This document shows positions 1 through 6,785 of a DNA stretch of 15,777 bases, one piece after another; position 1 is the stretch's first letter, and the number at the start of each line of letters is the position of its first letter. Under the pieces are notes generated by a model that did not search any database, was not told where the DNA came from, and saw only the letters and a program-made list of their open reading frames with translations. This DNA is from Actinomycetota bacterium. Lineage in GTDB: Bacteria > Actinomycetota > Actinomycetes > Actinomycetales > Microbacteriaceae. The stretch lies in the NCBI GenBank assembly GCA_009927245.1, contig RFNI01000112.1, positions 1 to 15,777 on the forward strand. Direction: 5' to 3'. The translations under genes and the position numbers were made by a program.

Positions 1-1173
1 GGTCTTGAACTGCTTACCACCAACGAAAGTGATATCTCCCGGTGCTTCATCAGTACCTGCAAGTAATGAACCAATCATTACTGCGTTAGCACCAGCAACT
101 AGAGCCTTAGGAATATCTCCTGAGAACTGCAAGCCACCATCAGCGATTACTGGAACACCTGCTGGCTTACAAGCCAAGCTTGCTTCATAGACTGCAGTGA
201 TCTGTGGAACACCGACACCTGCGATAACACGAGTAGTACAGATTGATCCTGGACCAACACCAACCTTGACACCGTCAGCGCCTGCTGCAACTAGAGCAGC
301 AGCACCATCACGGGTAGCTACGTTTCCACCAATAACATCAACGTGCTTAACAACTGGTTCTGCCTTTAGTTTGGCAACCATATCCAAAACAGCTGAGTTG
401 TGTCCGTGAGCTGTATCAACAATCAGAATGTCAACACCAGCATCAACAAGAGCCATTGCTCTTTCCCAACCCTGGTCTCCGACACCAACAGCTGCAGCAA
501 CCATTAGTCGTCCTGCAGAGTCCTTGCTAGCTAATGGATACTTCTCACTCTTATCAAAGTCCTTGATGGTGATAAGTCCACGAAGCTTGTTAGCGCTATC
601 AACGATTGGAAGTTTTTCAATTCTGTGCTGAGCAAAGATTGCAATTGCACTCTCTGGAGAAACACCAACCTGTGCTGTTACCAAAGGCATCGGAGTCATT
701 ACATCCTTCACCAAGGTGATTGACTTCTGTACTTCATTTACAAATCTCATGTCACGGTTAGTGACGATACCCAGAAGAGTTCCATCTTCATCAATTACAG
801 GAAGACCAGAAACTCGGTAAGTTCCACAAATGTGGTCAACTTCTTGAAGTGTTGCCAGAGGGTGAGTGGTAACCGGGTGAGTGATCATTCCAGCTTCTGA
901 ACGCTTTACTAGGTCTACCTGGGTAGCCTGCTGCTCAATAGACAGGTTGCGGTGCAGAACACCTAAACCACCCTGGCGGGCTATGGCGATTGCCAGTCTT
1001 GCCTCGGTAACAGTGTCCATGGCTGAGGAAAGCAGCGGGATGTTGATTGATAGGCGCTTGGTGATCTGAGTCCTAGTGCTCACCTGGCTTGGGACGATAT
1101 CTGACTGCCCCGGTAGGAGCAAGACGTCGTCATAGGTCAGTCCAGTAAAACCAAATGGGTCGTTTTGAGTCAT
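1..1173 (-). CDS. guaB: IMP dehydrogenase, 5' part (truncated by window edge)
   Basis: GuaB oxidises IMP to XMP with NAD+, the committed step of GMP synthesis in the cytoplasm. Reading from the ATG at 1173, 391 codons are visible, of the roughly 500 usual for the family; the C-terminus lies beyond position 1. The N-terminal barrel strand reads TYDDVLLLPGQSD. It is followed by a CBS-domain pair (about residues 95-205, with VSGLPVIDEDG and GIVTNRDMRF). The catalytic loop GSICTTR puts the active-site Cys at residue 312 (codon 240-238), and the IMP-binding VIADGGL and a GSLLAGTDEAPG segment follow. AGGG lies 5 nt before the ATG. The gene follows 1224-2330 on the same strand after about 50 bp, which hold a plausible promoter of its own. 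The frame is open throughout. Identification is very secure. Confidence 0.97.
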   Translation of the reverse strand, partial: MTQNDPFGFTGLTYDDVLLLPGQSDIVPSQVSTRTQITKRLSINIPLLSSAMDTVTEARLAIAIARQGGLGVLHRNLSIEQQATQVDLVKRSEAGMITHPVTTHPLATLQEVDHICGTYRVSGLPVIDEDGTLLGIVTNRDMRFVNEVQKSITLVKDVMTPMPLVTAQVGVSPESAIAIFAQHRIEKLPIVDSANKLRGLITIKDFDKSEKYPLASKDSAGRLMVAAAVGVGDQGWERAMALVDAGVDILIVDTAHGHNSAVLDMVAKLKAEPVVKHVDVIGGNVATRDGAAALVAAGADGVKVGVGPGSICTTRVIAGVGVPQITAVYEASLACKPAGVPVIADGGLQFSGDIPKALVAGANAVMIGSLLAGTDEAPGDITFVGGKQFKT

Positions 1174-1203
1174 TTTTACCCTGTCAAAAGTGGCGATAGG
1201 CCA

Positions 1204-1209
1204 ATTCTA
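1204..1209 (-). promoter_or_regulatory. Possible -10 hexamer for guaB
   Basis: The minus strand reads TAGAAT, one mismatch from TATAAT, with its 3' end 30 nt before the guaB ATG. Transcription would start near 1197, giving a leader of about 24 nt that includes the AGGG ribosome site. I see no convincing -35 at 16-18 nt spacing, so this is a weak call. Confidence 0.35.
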
Positions 1210-1223
1210 CCCTGACCTAAGCC

Positions 1224-2330
1224 CTATTGTTTAGGCTCATATTCCCCGATCACCGAATAACTGCCCTTAGCCGAATACTGATAGACCGAATACTTATCTC
1301 GGTAAGCAATCCCCTGACCAGTAAAGTTCCGAACCCCGTTACTCTCACTTTCCAAGAGAGCTGTCCTCAGCCTTGGCGTAAAGTTACCGCCAGCCTTCAG
1401 AAATGATTCCCCCGAAATCATCACTGCCCGATAGGTCAGATAAGAAAGAGTGACTATCGGGTTAGTCGTTGTCTTGACCGCTGGCCTCTTCATGTAAGCA
1501 GCTAACCGGTTTCTAAAGCTATCTGGAACATCAGTTTGAGAGAACAAGCCCAATGCTCCTTTTACTTGGTTAGCCCAAGGGTAATTAGAATAGCTAGCCA
1601 GATTACCTGGCACTAAATACAACTGCTTTGGCTTGTTTGGGAACTTGGCATACTCAGCAAAGAAACCTAGTGACTGCTCCATGGTTGCAAGCACCAAGGC
1701 ATCAAGCTTAGTTTTGATCACTCGGGAGTATTCACTCAACGGGACAACCTGCACCTTGCCTATCCCCCTAAGCGCAAAAGCCATGGCTAGTGAACGCAGG
1801 GTGGATTTCCCATACTCGTCATCACTAAAGACAATGGCAACGGATTGAGCATTCGAGTCAACAATGTATTGGGCCAGTGCAATGACCTCTTGAGACTGTG
1901 TTGGCGCTAACCGATACACCGGTGACTGGTTCTCGATCTTCTCAGCTATCGCTGCTGTTGCGATTACAGGCTGATTACCAGTTGTCTTTAGTAGACGAAC
2001 TGCAGAACTTGATTCAATTGGCGCGAGAAGCACATCAGCCCTAAAGTCATCAAGTTTCTCTCTAGCATTCTCGAACTCATATGTTGAGTCGCCTAGGTCC
2101 AGAAAAGTCACATTGACCTTGAGTGGTTCAGATGCCTTAGCTAGATCTGCTATCGCTAACTTTGTTGCCGCTCGCTGATACTCACCGGCAAAATAAAGTG
2201 GCCCTGAATCAGAGACCAGAACTCCGAGTCTCAATGCAGGGGCTATCGGTTGAGCTGCACCAGTTGAGAAAAGGTATGCCCCAACAGAAACTAAAGCAAT
2301 TGAGCCAAGAACAATATGTAATTTCTTCAC
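1224..2330 (-). CDS. Orphan type-1 periplasmic-binding-fold protein (Leu/Ile/Val-binding-like)
   Basis: 368 residues starting with GTG at 2330. Residues 1-22 are basic then hydrophobic, a signal peptide or membrane anchor; there is no lipobox and I see no Cys in the whole protein. The remainder resembles the Peripla_BP_6 / branched-chain amino acid binding family: LRLGVLVSDSGPLYFAGEY (about 33-51) is the typical first strand and ligand loop, VLLAPIESSSAVRLL (about 100-114) and NQPVIATAA are second-strand features, and VAIVFSDDEYGKSTLRSLA is the usual start of the second lobe. Proteins of this type bind amino acids, amides or other small ligands outside the membrane and deliver them to an ABC permease. 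No permease or ATPase of the LivHMGF type is in the window, so the partner and ligand are unknown; a sensory role is also possible. The start lacks a Shine-Dalgarno and is preceded by TAGTCT at leaderless spacing. Confidence 0.8.
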   Translation of the reverse strand: MKKLHIVLGSIALVSVGAYLFSTGAAQPIAPALRLGVLVSDSGPLYFAGEYQRAATKLAIADLAKASEPLKVNVTFLDLGDSTYEFENAREKLDDFRADVLLAPIESSSAVRLLKTTGNQPVIATAAIAEKIENQSPVYRLAPTQSQEVIALAQYIVDSNAQSVAIVFSDDEYGKSTLRSLAMAFALRGIGKVQVVPLSEYSRVIKTKLDALVLATMEQSLGFFAEYAKFPNKPKQLYLVPGNLASYSNYPWANQVKGALGLFSQTDVPDSFRNRLAAYMKRPAVKTTTNPIVTLSYLTYRAVMISGESFLKAGGNFTPRLRTALLESESNGVRNFTGQGIAYRDKYSVYQYSAKGSYSVIGEYEPKQ

Positions 2331-2336
2331 ACCCAG

Positions 2337-2342
2337 AGACTA
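2337..2342 (-). promoter_or_regulatory. Putative -10 for leaderless transcript of the orphan binding protein
   Basis: The minus strand reads TAGTCT, then six bases (CTGGGT), then the GTG start at 2330. The hexamer fits the actinobacterial TANNNT -10 pattern and would place the transcription start on the start codon. No Shine-Dalgarno is present. A short inverted repeat, GTTTC-N2-GAAAC (2347-2358), lies just upstream where a regulator could bind. No good -35 is visible. Confidence 0.45.
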
Positions 2343-2379
2343 GATAGTTTCTGGAAACCCTGCTGATCTTCTCCACAAC

Positions 2380-2415
2380 AAAAAGACGGGCCGAGGAAAT
2401 CCTCGACCCGTCTTT
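2380..2415 (-). terminator. Rho-independent terminator of the amino acid ABC transporter operon
   Basis: Two 15-nt arms (2382-2396 and 2401-2415) pair around a 4-nt loop. The one non-Watson-Crick position is a C-A mismatch in plus-strand RNA but a G-U wobble in minus-strand RNA. The minus strand then continues UUUUUGUU. It lies 13 bp past the binding-protein stop, so it ends that operon and separates it from 1224-2330. Confidence 0.92.
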
Positions 2416-2427
2416 AGTTAGAACTAA

Positions 2428-3330
2428 TTACTCTTTAGTTCCGTTAATGCTTGCCTCGGTAACTGCACTTGAAGACATGTCCCACTTCTCCAGAAGCGCT
2501 GCATACTGTCCGTCATCAATCAGTGACTGTAGAGCTGCCTGGATTGCATCGCGAAGACCAGTGTCTTTCTTCAAGATTGCAATACCAACCAAACCTGCAT
2601 CGTAAACAGGGTTCTCAGGGTCAGTAACAACTTCGAAATACTCTCCGTTGCCGGACTTAGCTGCTGCATCTCTAGCAACTAGAGAGTCAAGCATTACAGC
2701 CTCGCCTTGCTTTGCGCGAAGTGCGTTATACATGCTTGGAGCATCTGGAAGCTGGGTGATTGAGATAGCTTCGTTACCTGCTGCAACACAGTCATCTGAC
2801 ATGCCTGCAACTAGATCGATCTGAATGGTTCCATTCTGAACGATTACAGTCTTGCCACAGAGATCAGCTGCACCAGTGATTCCCTCAGGGTTGCCCTTGT
2901 TCACGATCATCTGTGAACCACCGACGTTGTAGTCAACAAAGTCAACTTTTGCCTGACGCTCAACAGTGTCGCTCATTGAGCTCATGATGATGTCGTTGGT
3001 GCCTGCTTCAAGAGAAGCAATGATGGTGTCGAAAACTGCGTCGTTGAATCTAAGTTCAGTACCTAGCTTCTGACCAATTAGAGCACCTAGCTCCACGTCA
3101 ATACCGGTTAGGTTTCCGTTCTCGTCTTCGAACTCGAATGGCTCGTAAGGGATGTCGCTAGCAACATCGATGCCATTCTCTAGGTACTCAGCAGGAAGAA
3201 GAGCCTGAGCTGCCTTGTCTACCTTTGACTGGTCAACACCGTTTTCAACACTGTTGGTAGCAGCACAGCCTGCAATTAGTAATAGTCCAGCTGACATTGC
3301 TGCCACTAGACCTAGTTTCTTTATAGCCAT
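2428..3330 (-). CDS. Polar amino acid ABC transporter substrate-binding lipoprotein
   Basis: 300 residues of the SBP_bac_3 (glutamine/histidine/cystine-binding) family, which captures an amino acid outside the membrane and passes it to a HisM/GlnP-type permease. A lipoprotein signal is clear: KK at 4-5, a hydrophobic stretch, and lipobox LIAGC with the lipidated Cys at residue 22. The mature protein shows the family landmarks YEPFEFEDENGNLTGIDVEL (about 62-81), the FDTIIASLEAGTNDIIMS strand, ERQAKVDFVDY, and the second-lobe LCGKTVIVQNGTIQIDLV. It is the last gene of the permease-ATPase-binding protein operon, 27 bp after the ATPase stop, and is followed by a strong terminator. The exact ligand cannot be read from the sequence; glutamine, glutamate, arginine or cystine are all possible. 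Confidence 0.93.
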   Translation of the reverse strand: MAIKKLGLVAAMSAGLLLIAGCAATNSVENGVDQSKVDKAAQALLPAEYLENGIDVASDIPYEPFEFEDENGNLTGIDVELGALIGQKLGTELRFNDAVFDTIIASLEAGTNDIIMSSMSDTVERQAKVDFVDYNVGGSQMIVNKGNPEGITGAADLCGKTVIVQNGTIQIDLVAGMSDDCVAAGNEAISITQLPDAPSMYNALRAKQGEAVMLDSLVARDAAAKSGNGEYFEVVTDPENPVYDAGLVGIAILKKDTGLRDAIQAALQSLIDDGQYAALLEKWDMSSSAVTEASINGTKE

Positions 3331-3357
3331 TTGAATCTCACTCTCTGGTTTGGTTAA

Positions 3358-4122
3358 CTAAAGGACCTTATTGAGGAATGCCTTGGTTCTAGACTCTTGT
3401 GGATTGTCCAAGACTTGTTTCGGAGTTCCTTGCTCCACTATGAGCCCTTTGTCGATGAATACTACTTTATCGGCAACTTCACGGGCAAAGCCCATCTCAT
3501 GGGTGACCACAATCATGGTCATTCCAGCTTTGGCAAGGTTCTTCATAACATCTAAGACATCACCGACTAGCTCTGGATCCAGAGCTGAGGTCGGCTCATC
3601 AAAGAGCATCAGTTTAGGTTTCATTGCCAAAGCTCTTGCAATAGCAACACGTTGCTGTTGCCCACCGGATAACTGAGCCGGGTAGTGATCTGCCTTATCA
3701 GCAAGATCTACCTGAGCTAGCAGTTCAAGTCCTAGAGTCTTTGCATCCTCTGCGCTTACCCCAGCAACACCAATCGGTGCTTCAATAACGTTCTGTAATG
3801 CAGTCATGTGTGGGAAGAGATTGAATCTCTGGAACACCATTCCAATTGACTGACGCTGTCTAGCAATATCCTTTGGCTTTAGTTCATGCAGAACTTTACC
3901 CACCTGACGGTAACCCATGAGCTCATCATTTACGTAGATGCGTCCACCATTGATTGACTCAAGGTGATTTAGACATCTCAAGAATGTTGATTTACCTGAA
4001 CCGGAAGGACCGATGATGCAAAGAACTTCTCCCTGCTCAACAGTCAAACTAATTCCATTTAGAACCTGGTTTGCACCATACGACTTACGAACGCTACGAG
4101 CATCCACCATTAACTCAGCCAT
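3358..4122 (-). CDS. Polar amino acid ABC transporter ATP-binding protein (GlnQ/HisP type)
   Basis: 254 residues, normal length for the family; it hydrolyses ATP on the cytoplasmic face to drive the importer. All nucleotide-binding motifs are intact: Walker A GPSGSGKST (38-46), Q-loop Gln98, signature LSGGQ (151-155), Walker B LMLFDE (171-176), D-loop SALD, and switch His208 in VVTHE. The stretch 66-92, between the Walker A domain core and the Q-loop, is slightly extended, as in many actinobacterial GlnQ homologues. Its ATG shares one base with the TAA of the upstream permease (TAATG), so translation is probably coupled; an AAGGTGG lies about 10 nt before the start. A second ATG at codon 5 is an alternative start. 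Substrate specificity is set by the binding protein and permease, not by this subunit. Confidence 0.96.
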   Translation of the reverse strand: MAELMVDARSVRKSYGANQVLNGISLTVEQGEVLCIIGPSGSGKSTFLRCLNHLESINGGRIYVNDELMGYRQVGKVLHELKPKDIARQRQSIGMVFQRFNLFPHMTALQNVIEAPIGVAGVSAEDAKTLGLELLAQVDLADKADHYPAQLSGGQQQRVAIARALAMKPKLMLFDEPTSALDPELVGDVLDVMKNLAKAGMTMIVVTHEMGFAREVADKVVFIDKGLIVEQGTPKQVLDNPQESRTKAFLNKVL

Positions 4123-5018
4123 TAGCGTCTACCCACCTTGAATGCTCTAGGAGCAGCACGCCCACCAACACTTTCAAAACCACGACCGTATCTCTTCTCA
4201 AGTGCACGCTGTGGGAAGCCAAGAACTGTTGTCATTACCAAGTACCAGAAACCGCTAACGATTAGAAGTTCGATCTGAGCCAAGTTCGCAGATGAGATAG
4301 TGCTAGCTGCTGTGTATAGCTCAGCAACTGCAATTAGCTGAAGCAGTGAGGTGTTCTTCAACATACCGATGAACTCGTTACCCATTGGCGGAATAATCAC
4401 TCGCATCGCCTGAGGTAAAACAATCTTGCGCATTGTGTAACTAGAGGACATACCTAGGGACTTAGCTGCCTCTACCTGACCACCGTCGACAGCCAAGATT
4501 CCAGCTCTAACAATTTCAGCTGAGTATGCAGCTTCGTTTAGCGACAGCGCAATAATTCCAGCAACCAAAGCAGGAATTAGATCGCTGGTGTCACCACTTA
4601 GGAAAACGATGTCGGTGTATGGAACACCTAAAACCAGCTGCGGGAAGATGATTCCTAGGTAGCCCCAGAAAACAATTTGAAGCAGTAGTGGTGTACCGCG
4701 GAAGAACTCAATGAATCCGGTTGCCAACCAACGCTGAATAGGGTTCTGGCTGAGCTTCATAATTGCCAGAAGCGTAGCAAGGATTGTTCCGAAGCTCATA
4801 CACACGACGGTCACAAAGAGAGTAACACCCATGCCCTCAATGATTCTGTGGTCAAAGAGGAACTTGCCAACAAGTTCATACTGAATTGATTTAGCGCTAG
4901 CCACGGCATAGATGAAGCTCAGAAGAAGTAGAGCTGCCACACCGCCAAAGATCCACCTGGCTGGGTGACGCAAAGGTACTGCAACGACATCGTCGCTGTG
5001 ATCGGTTGAATCTACCAA
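4122..5018 (-). CDS. Polar amino acid ABC transporter permease (HisM/GlnP type)
   Basis: About 298 residues from the TTG at 5018. Around five hydrophobic membrane segments are visible (about 20-42, 64-87, 104-127, 147-163 and 250-268). The cytoplasmic EAA loop that docks to the ATPase, starting EAAYSAEIVRAG and ending EAAKSLGMS (about 162-191), is intact. FRGTPLLLQIVFWG (about 106-119) is typical of the His/Glu/Gln/Arg/opine permease family. The frame stays open to a TTG at 5069 (315 residues), but that codon lies in the U-tract of the groES terminator, so it would start inside the end of another transcript. TTG at 5018 has AAAGG 7 nt upstream, and I prefer it. It is the first gene of the importer operon and its stop overlaps the ATPase start by one base. 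Confidence 0.93.
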   Translation of the reverse strand: MVDSTDHSDDVVAVPLRHPARWIFGGVAALLLLSFIYAVASAKSIQYELVGKFLFDHRIIEGMGVTLFVTVVCMSFGTILATLLAIMKLSQNPIQRWLATGFIEFFRGTPLLLQIVFWGYLGIIFPQLVLGVPYTDIVFLSGDTSDLIPALVAGIIALSLNEAAYSAEIVRAGILAVDGGQVEAAKSLGMSSSYTMRKIVLPQAMRVIIPPMGNEFIGMLKNTSLLQLIAVAELYTAASTISSANLAQIELLIVSGFWYLVMTTVLGFPQRALEKRYGRGFESVGGRAAPRAFKVGRR

Positions 5019-5025
5019 ATCTCTA

Positions 5026-5030
5026 CCTTT
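5026..5030 (-). promoter_or_regulatory. Ribosome binding site deciding the permease start
   Basis: AAAGG on the minus strand ends 7 nt before the TTG at 5018. The more upstream in-frame TTG at 5069 has no such site and overlaps the groES terminator, so this site fixes the shorter reading. Confidence 0.6.
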
Positions 5031-5046
5031 ATTCTTTGTTCCTAAA

Positions 5047-5052
5047 ATCCTA
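5047..5052 (-). promoter_or_regulatory. Weak -10 candidate for the amino acid importer operon
   Basis: TAGGAT on the minus strand lies between the groES terminator and the permease start. It would start transcription near 5040 with a leader of about 20 nt holding the AAAGG. A promoter is needed here because the operon sits behind a strong terminator, but no clear -35 is seen. Confidence 0.3.
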
Positions 5053-5067
5053 TGCCTATTTAAATGC

Positions 5068-5091
5068 AAAAGCCCCGAGTTACCTCGGGGC
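5068..5091 (-). terminator. Rho-independent terminator after groES
   Basis: A perfect 8-bp stem of GCCCCGAG and CTCGGGGC (5072-5079 and 5084-5091 on the plus strand) with a 4-nt loop is followed on the minus strand by UUUU (5071-5068). It lies 15 bp past the groES stop, so groES is transcribed as a single-gene unit and groEL is not co-transcribed here. Confidence 0.9.
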
Positions 5092-5106
5092 CATTACTGG
5101 AACGCT

Positions 5107-5403
5107 TTAGCGCTCTACGATTGCAAGTACATCGCGGGCTGAAAGTACTAGGTACTCTTTACCGTTGTACTTAAGCTCAGTGCCACCATACTTCGAGAAG
5201 ATAACGCGGTCACCAACCTTGATATCTAGTGGGACGCGGTTACCGTTGTCGTCGATGCGACCTGGACCTACGGCAATAACCTCAGCCTCCTGAGGCTTCT
5301 CTTTAGCGGTATCTGGGATTACCAGACCTGATGCTGTGACCTGCTCTGCCTCAACTGGCAGAACAACAATGCGATCTTCAAGCGGCTTAATTGAAACCGA
5401 CAC
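5107..5403 (-). CDS. groES: Co-chaperonin GroES (Hsp10)
   Basis: 98 residues, the standard length. GroES forms the heptameric lid on GroEL and closes the folding chamber. The sequence begins VSIKPLEDRIVVLP, and the flexible mobile loop that contacts GroEL is at about 19-36 with the hydrophobic LVI triplet. The closing GDRVIFSKYGGTELKYNGKEYLVL segment is canonical. The start is GTG at 5403 with AGAGG (5414-5410) 6 nt before it; an upstream alternative is not needed. The gene stands alone between its own promoter and a strong terminator, so groEL must be elsewhere, a common arrangement in actinobacteria. Control by HrcA is indicated by a perfect CIRCE operator about 80 bp upstream. Confidence 0.98.
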   Translation of the reverse strand: MSVSIKPLEDRIVVLPVEAEQVTASGLVIPDTAKEKPQEAEVIAVGPGRIDDNGNRVPLDIKVGDRVIFSKYGGTELKYNGKEYLVLSARDVLAIVER

Positions 5404-5466
5404 GTTTGACCTCTTCTGTTTATGAAAACGGGGGAAAGCGCTGATTTAGTCTCAAGCGCAGTCTTC

Positions 5467-5495
5467 AGTTTATCTCCTGATTAGCACTCTTGCAA
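5467..5495 (-). promoter_or_regulatory. groES promoter overlapping CIRCE
   Basis: On the minus strand TTGCAA (5495-5490, four of six to TTGACA) and TAAACT (5472-5467) are 17 nt apart. The -35 lies in the CIRCE spacer and the downstream CIRCE arm fills the -35 to -10 spacer, so bound HrcA would block RNA polymerase directly. Expected transcription start is near 5460, giving a leader of about 57 nt. Confidence 0.65.
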
Positions 5496-5507
5496 CCAGA
5501 GTGCTAA
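5481..5507. promoter_or_regulatory. CIRCE operator (HrcA binding site)
   Basis: TTAGCACTC-N9-GAGTGCTAA matches the established CIRCE consensus at all 18 arm positions. HrcA binds this element and represses chaperonin genes until heat or misfolded protein titrates GroE. It lies between the divergent groES and methyltransferase genes, and ends 24 bp before the methyltransferase ATG. Confidence 0.98.
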
Positions 5508-5518
5508 TCCTTGGCTGT

Positions 5519-5524
5519 TAGCGT
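5519..5524 (+). promoter_or_regulatory. Putative -10 for leaderless methyltransferase transcript
   Basis: TAGCGT followed by six bases (TGAGCC) and the ATG at 5531. It fits TANNNT at leaderless spacing, and no Shine-Dalgarno precedes the ATG. A -35 at 17-nt spacing would fall at 5496-5501, inside the CIRCE element, although the bases there do not resemble TTGACA. Confidence 0.4.
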
Positions 5525-5530
5525 TGAGCC

Positions 5531-6733
5531 ATGGACCGCAGCAGCTTTCTCCGCCTGATAAGCCCTGAAGGGCAGGCACTATTGGCTGAGGTTGGCGAAC
5601 TAGATAGCAAAACTGATGTCTTAGCCCTTGTTAGCAAACTTAGAAAACACGGTCACAGTCCAGAACTAGTTGCCGATGTCCTATCCCAAGCCAAACTCAG
5701 AAGGAGAGCTCAGGCTAAGTTTGGAGATTTTGCCAGCACCATGTTCTTTACCGAAGCAGGCTTAGAGCAAGCATCTCGCCTAAAAGTTGCCGCTATTCAC
5801 GCAGGCAGATTTAGAAGTGCTGGGGTAACAGATGTGGCCGATCTTGGTTGCGGTATTGGTGCAGAGTCCTTGGCTATGGCTTCATTAGACATAAACGTCT
5901 CTGCCTTTGAACTCGATGAGGTCACTGCAGCGATGGCGACCTATAACCTTGCCAAGTTCAATAACGTCAAAGTTGAACAAGCAGATGTCACCAAACTAGA
6001 TCTAACTAGGTTTGGTGGTTTCTTTATTGACCCAGCACGAAGAGAACTAGATGGCCCAGCAAGAGAATCAACTAAACGTAAGTTTGACCTGACTGACCTA
6101 ACACCATCATTCGACTTCGTCCTTAAGATTGCAAAGACCAAACCGACTATCGCAAAACTAGGTCCTGGTATCGACCATAAAGATATCCCCGCAGAAGCTG
6201 AAGCTGTCTGGGTTTCCGATAACGGAGATCTAGTTGAAGCCAGTCTCTATTTCAACCAGGTAAGAAGAGCTGAGGTAGCAAGAGCTGCACTACTTATCAC
6301 TCCCGATGGTACGCATGAAATCACAAGTCCTAACCGAGCAAGAACCGATGCACCAATCGATGATCTTGCTGAATACATATTCGAACCAGATAACTCAGTA
6401 ATCAGATCTCACCTTGTTGCAGAACTAGCCGAAGCAAATGAGCTCCACCTCTTCGCTCCTGAGATTGCATACCTAACCGGAAGCAAAGAACTAATCTCCC
6501 CTTGGCTCAAGTCTTATCGCGTCTTAGATAACCTCAGTTTTGACCGGAAGAAGCTGAAGGCATACCTTCGTGAACGTGGCATTGGAACATTAGAAATCAA
6601 AAAGCGTGGAGCGGATATCACTCCTGAACAACTGCGTCGAGAACTAGACCCAAAGGGCCCAAACTCAGCAACACTTATCGTCACCCGTGTTGGCAGCACC
6701 CACCGAGTTTTGGTTGTTGAGGGGTTAAAGTAA
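5531..6733 (+). CDS. Class I SAM-dependent methyltransferase with THUMP-like C-terminal domain
   Basis: 400 residues. An N-terminal helical region (about 1-75) with a basic patch KLRRRAQAKFG precedes a Rossmann methyltransferase core: motif I VADLGCGIG (102-110), an acidic residue of motif II in FELDE (126-130), motif III ADVT (151-154), and a motif IV-like FFIDPARRE (164-172). The C-terminal region (about 331-398, including LKAYLRERGIGTLEIKKRG) resembles the Thump_like domain found on actinobacterial proteins of this family. That pairing suggests an RNA substrate, perhaps tRNA or rRNA, but the target base is not known to me and the DPAR motif differs from the NPPY of N6-adenine enzymes. It is divergent from groES with CIRCE between them. 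It ends 52 bp before the stop of the convergent small membrane protein gene, with a shared terminator between. Confidence 0.88.
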   Translation: MDRSSFLRLISPEGQALLAEVGELDSKTDVLALVSKLRKHGHSPELVADVLSQAKLRRRAQAKFGDFASTMFFTEAGLEQASRLKVAAIHAGRFRSAGVTDVADLGCGIGAESLAMASLDINVSAFELDEVTAAMATYNLAKFNNVKVEQADVTKLDLTRFGGFFIDPARRELDGPARESTKRKFDLTDLTPSFDFVLKIAKTKPTIAKLGPGIDHKDIPAEAEAVWVSDNGDLVEASLYFNQVRRAEVARAALLITPDGTHEITSPNRARTDAPIDDLAEYIFEPDNSVIRSHLVAELAEANELHLFAPEIAYLTGSKELISPWLKSYRVLDNLSFDRKKLKAYLRERGIGTLEIKKRGADITPEQLRRELDPKGPNSATLIVTRVGSTHRVLVVEGLK

Positions 6734-6735
6734 AA

Positions 6736-6763
6736 CCCCCCACCTGTCAGCTTTGGTGAGGGG
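6736..6763 (-). terminator. Terminator between convergent genes, favouring the minus strand
   Basis: Nine-nt arms (6736-6744 and 6755-6763) around a 10-nt loop. The single non-Watson-Crick position is C-A in plus-strand RNA but a G-U wobble in minus-strand RNA, and the minus strand continues UUUUACUUU, so it best serves 6786-7184. On the plus strand the run is CUUAGCUUU, so it may also act, less efficiently, for the methyltransferase gene ending at 6733. Confidence 0.8.
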
Positions 6764-6785
6764 CTTAGCTTTAGAACTAGAGAGA

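Noticed and set aside
5019..5069. Extra 17-codon N-terminal extension of the permease from TTG at 5069
   Set aside because: The TTG lies in the U-run of the groES terminator, has no ribosome site, and the extension has no membrane or family character. TTG at 5018 has AAAGG 7 nt upstream.
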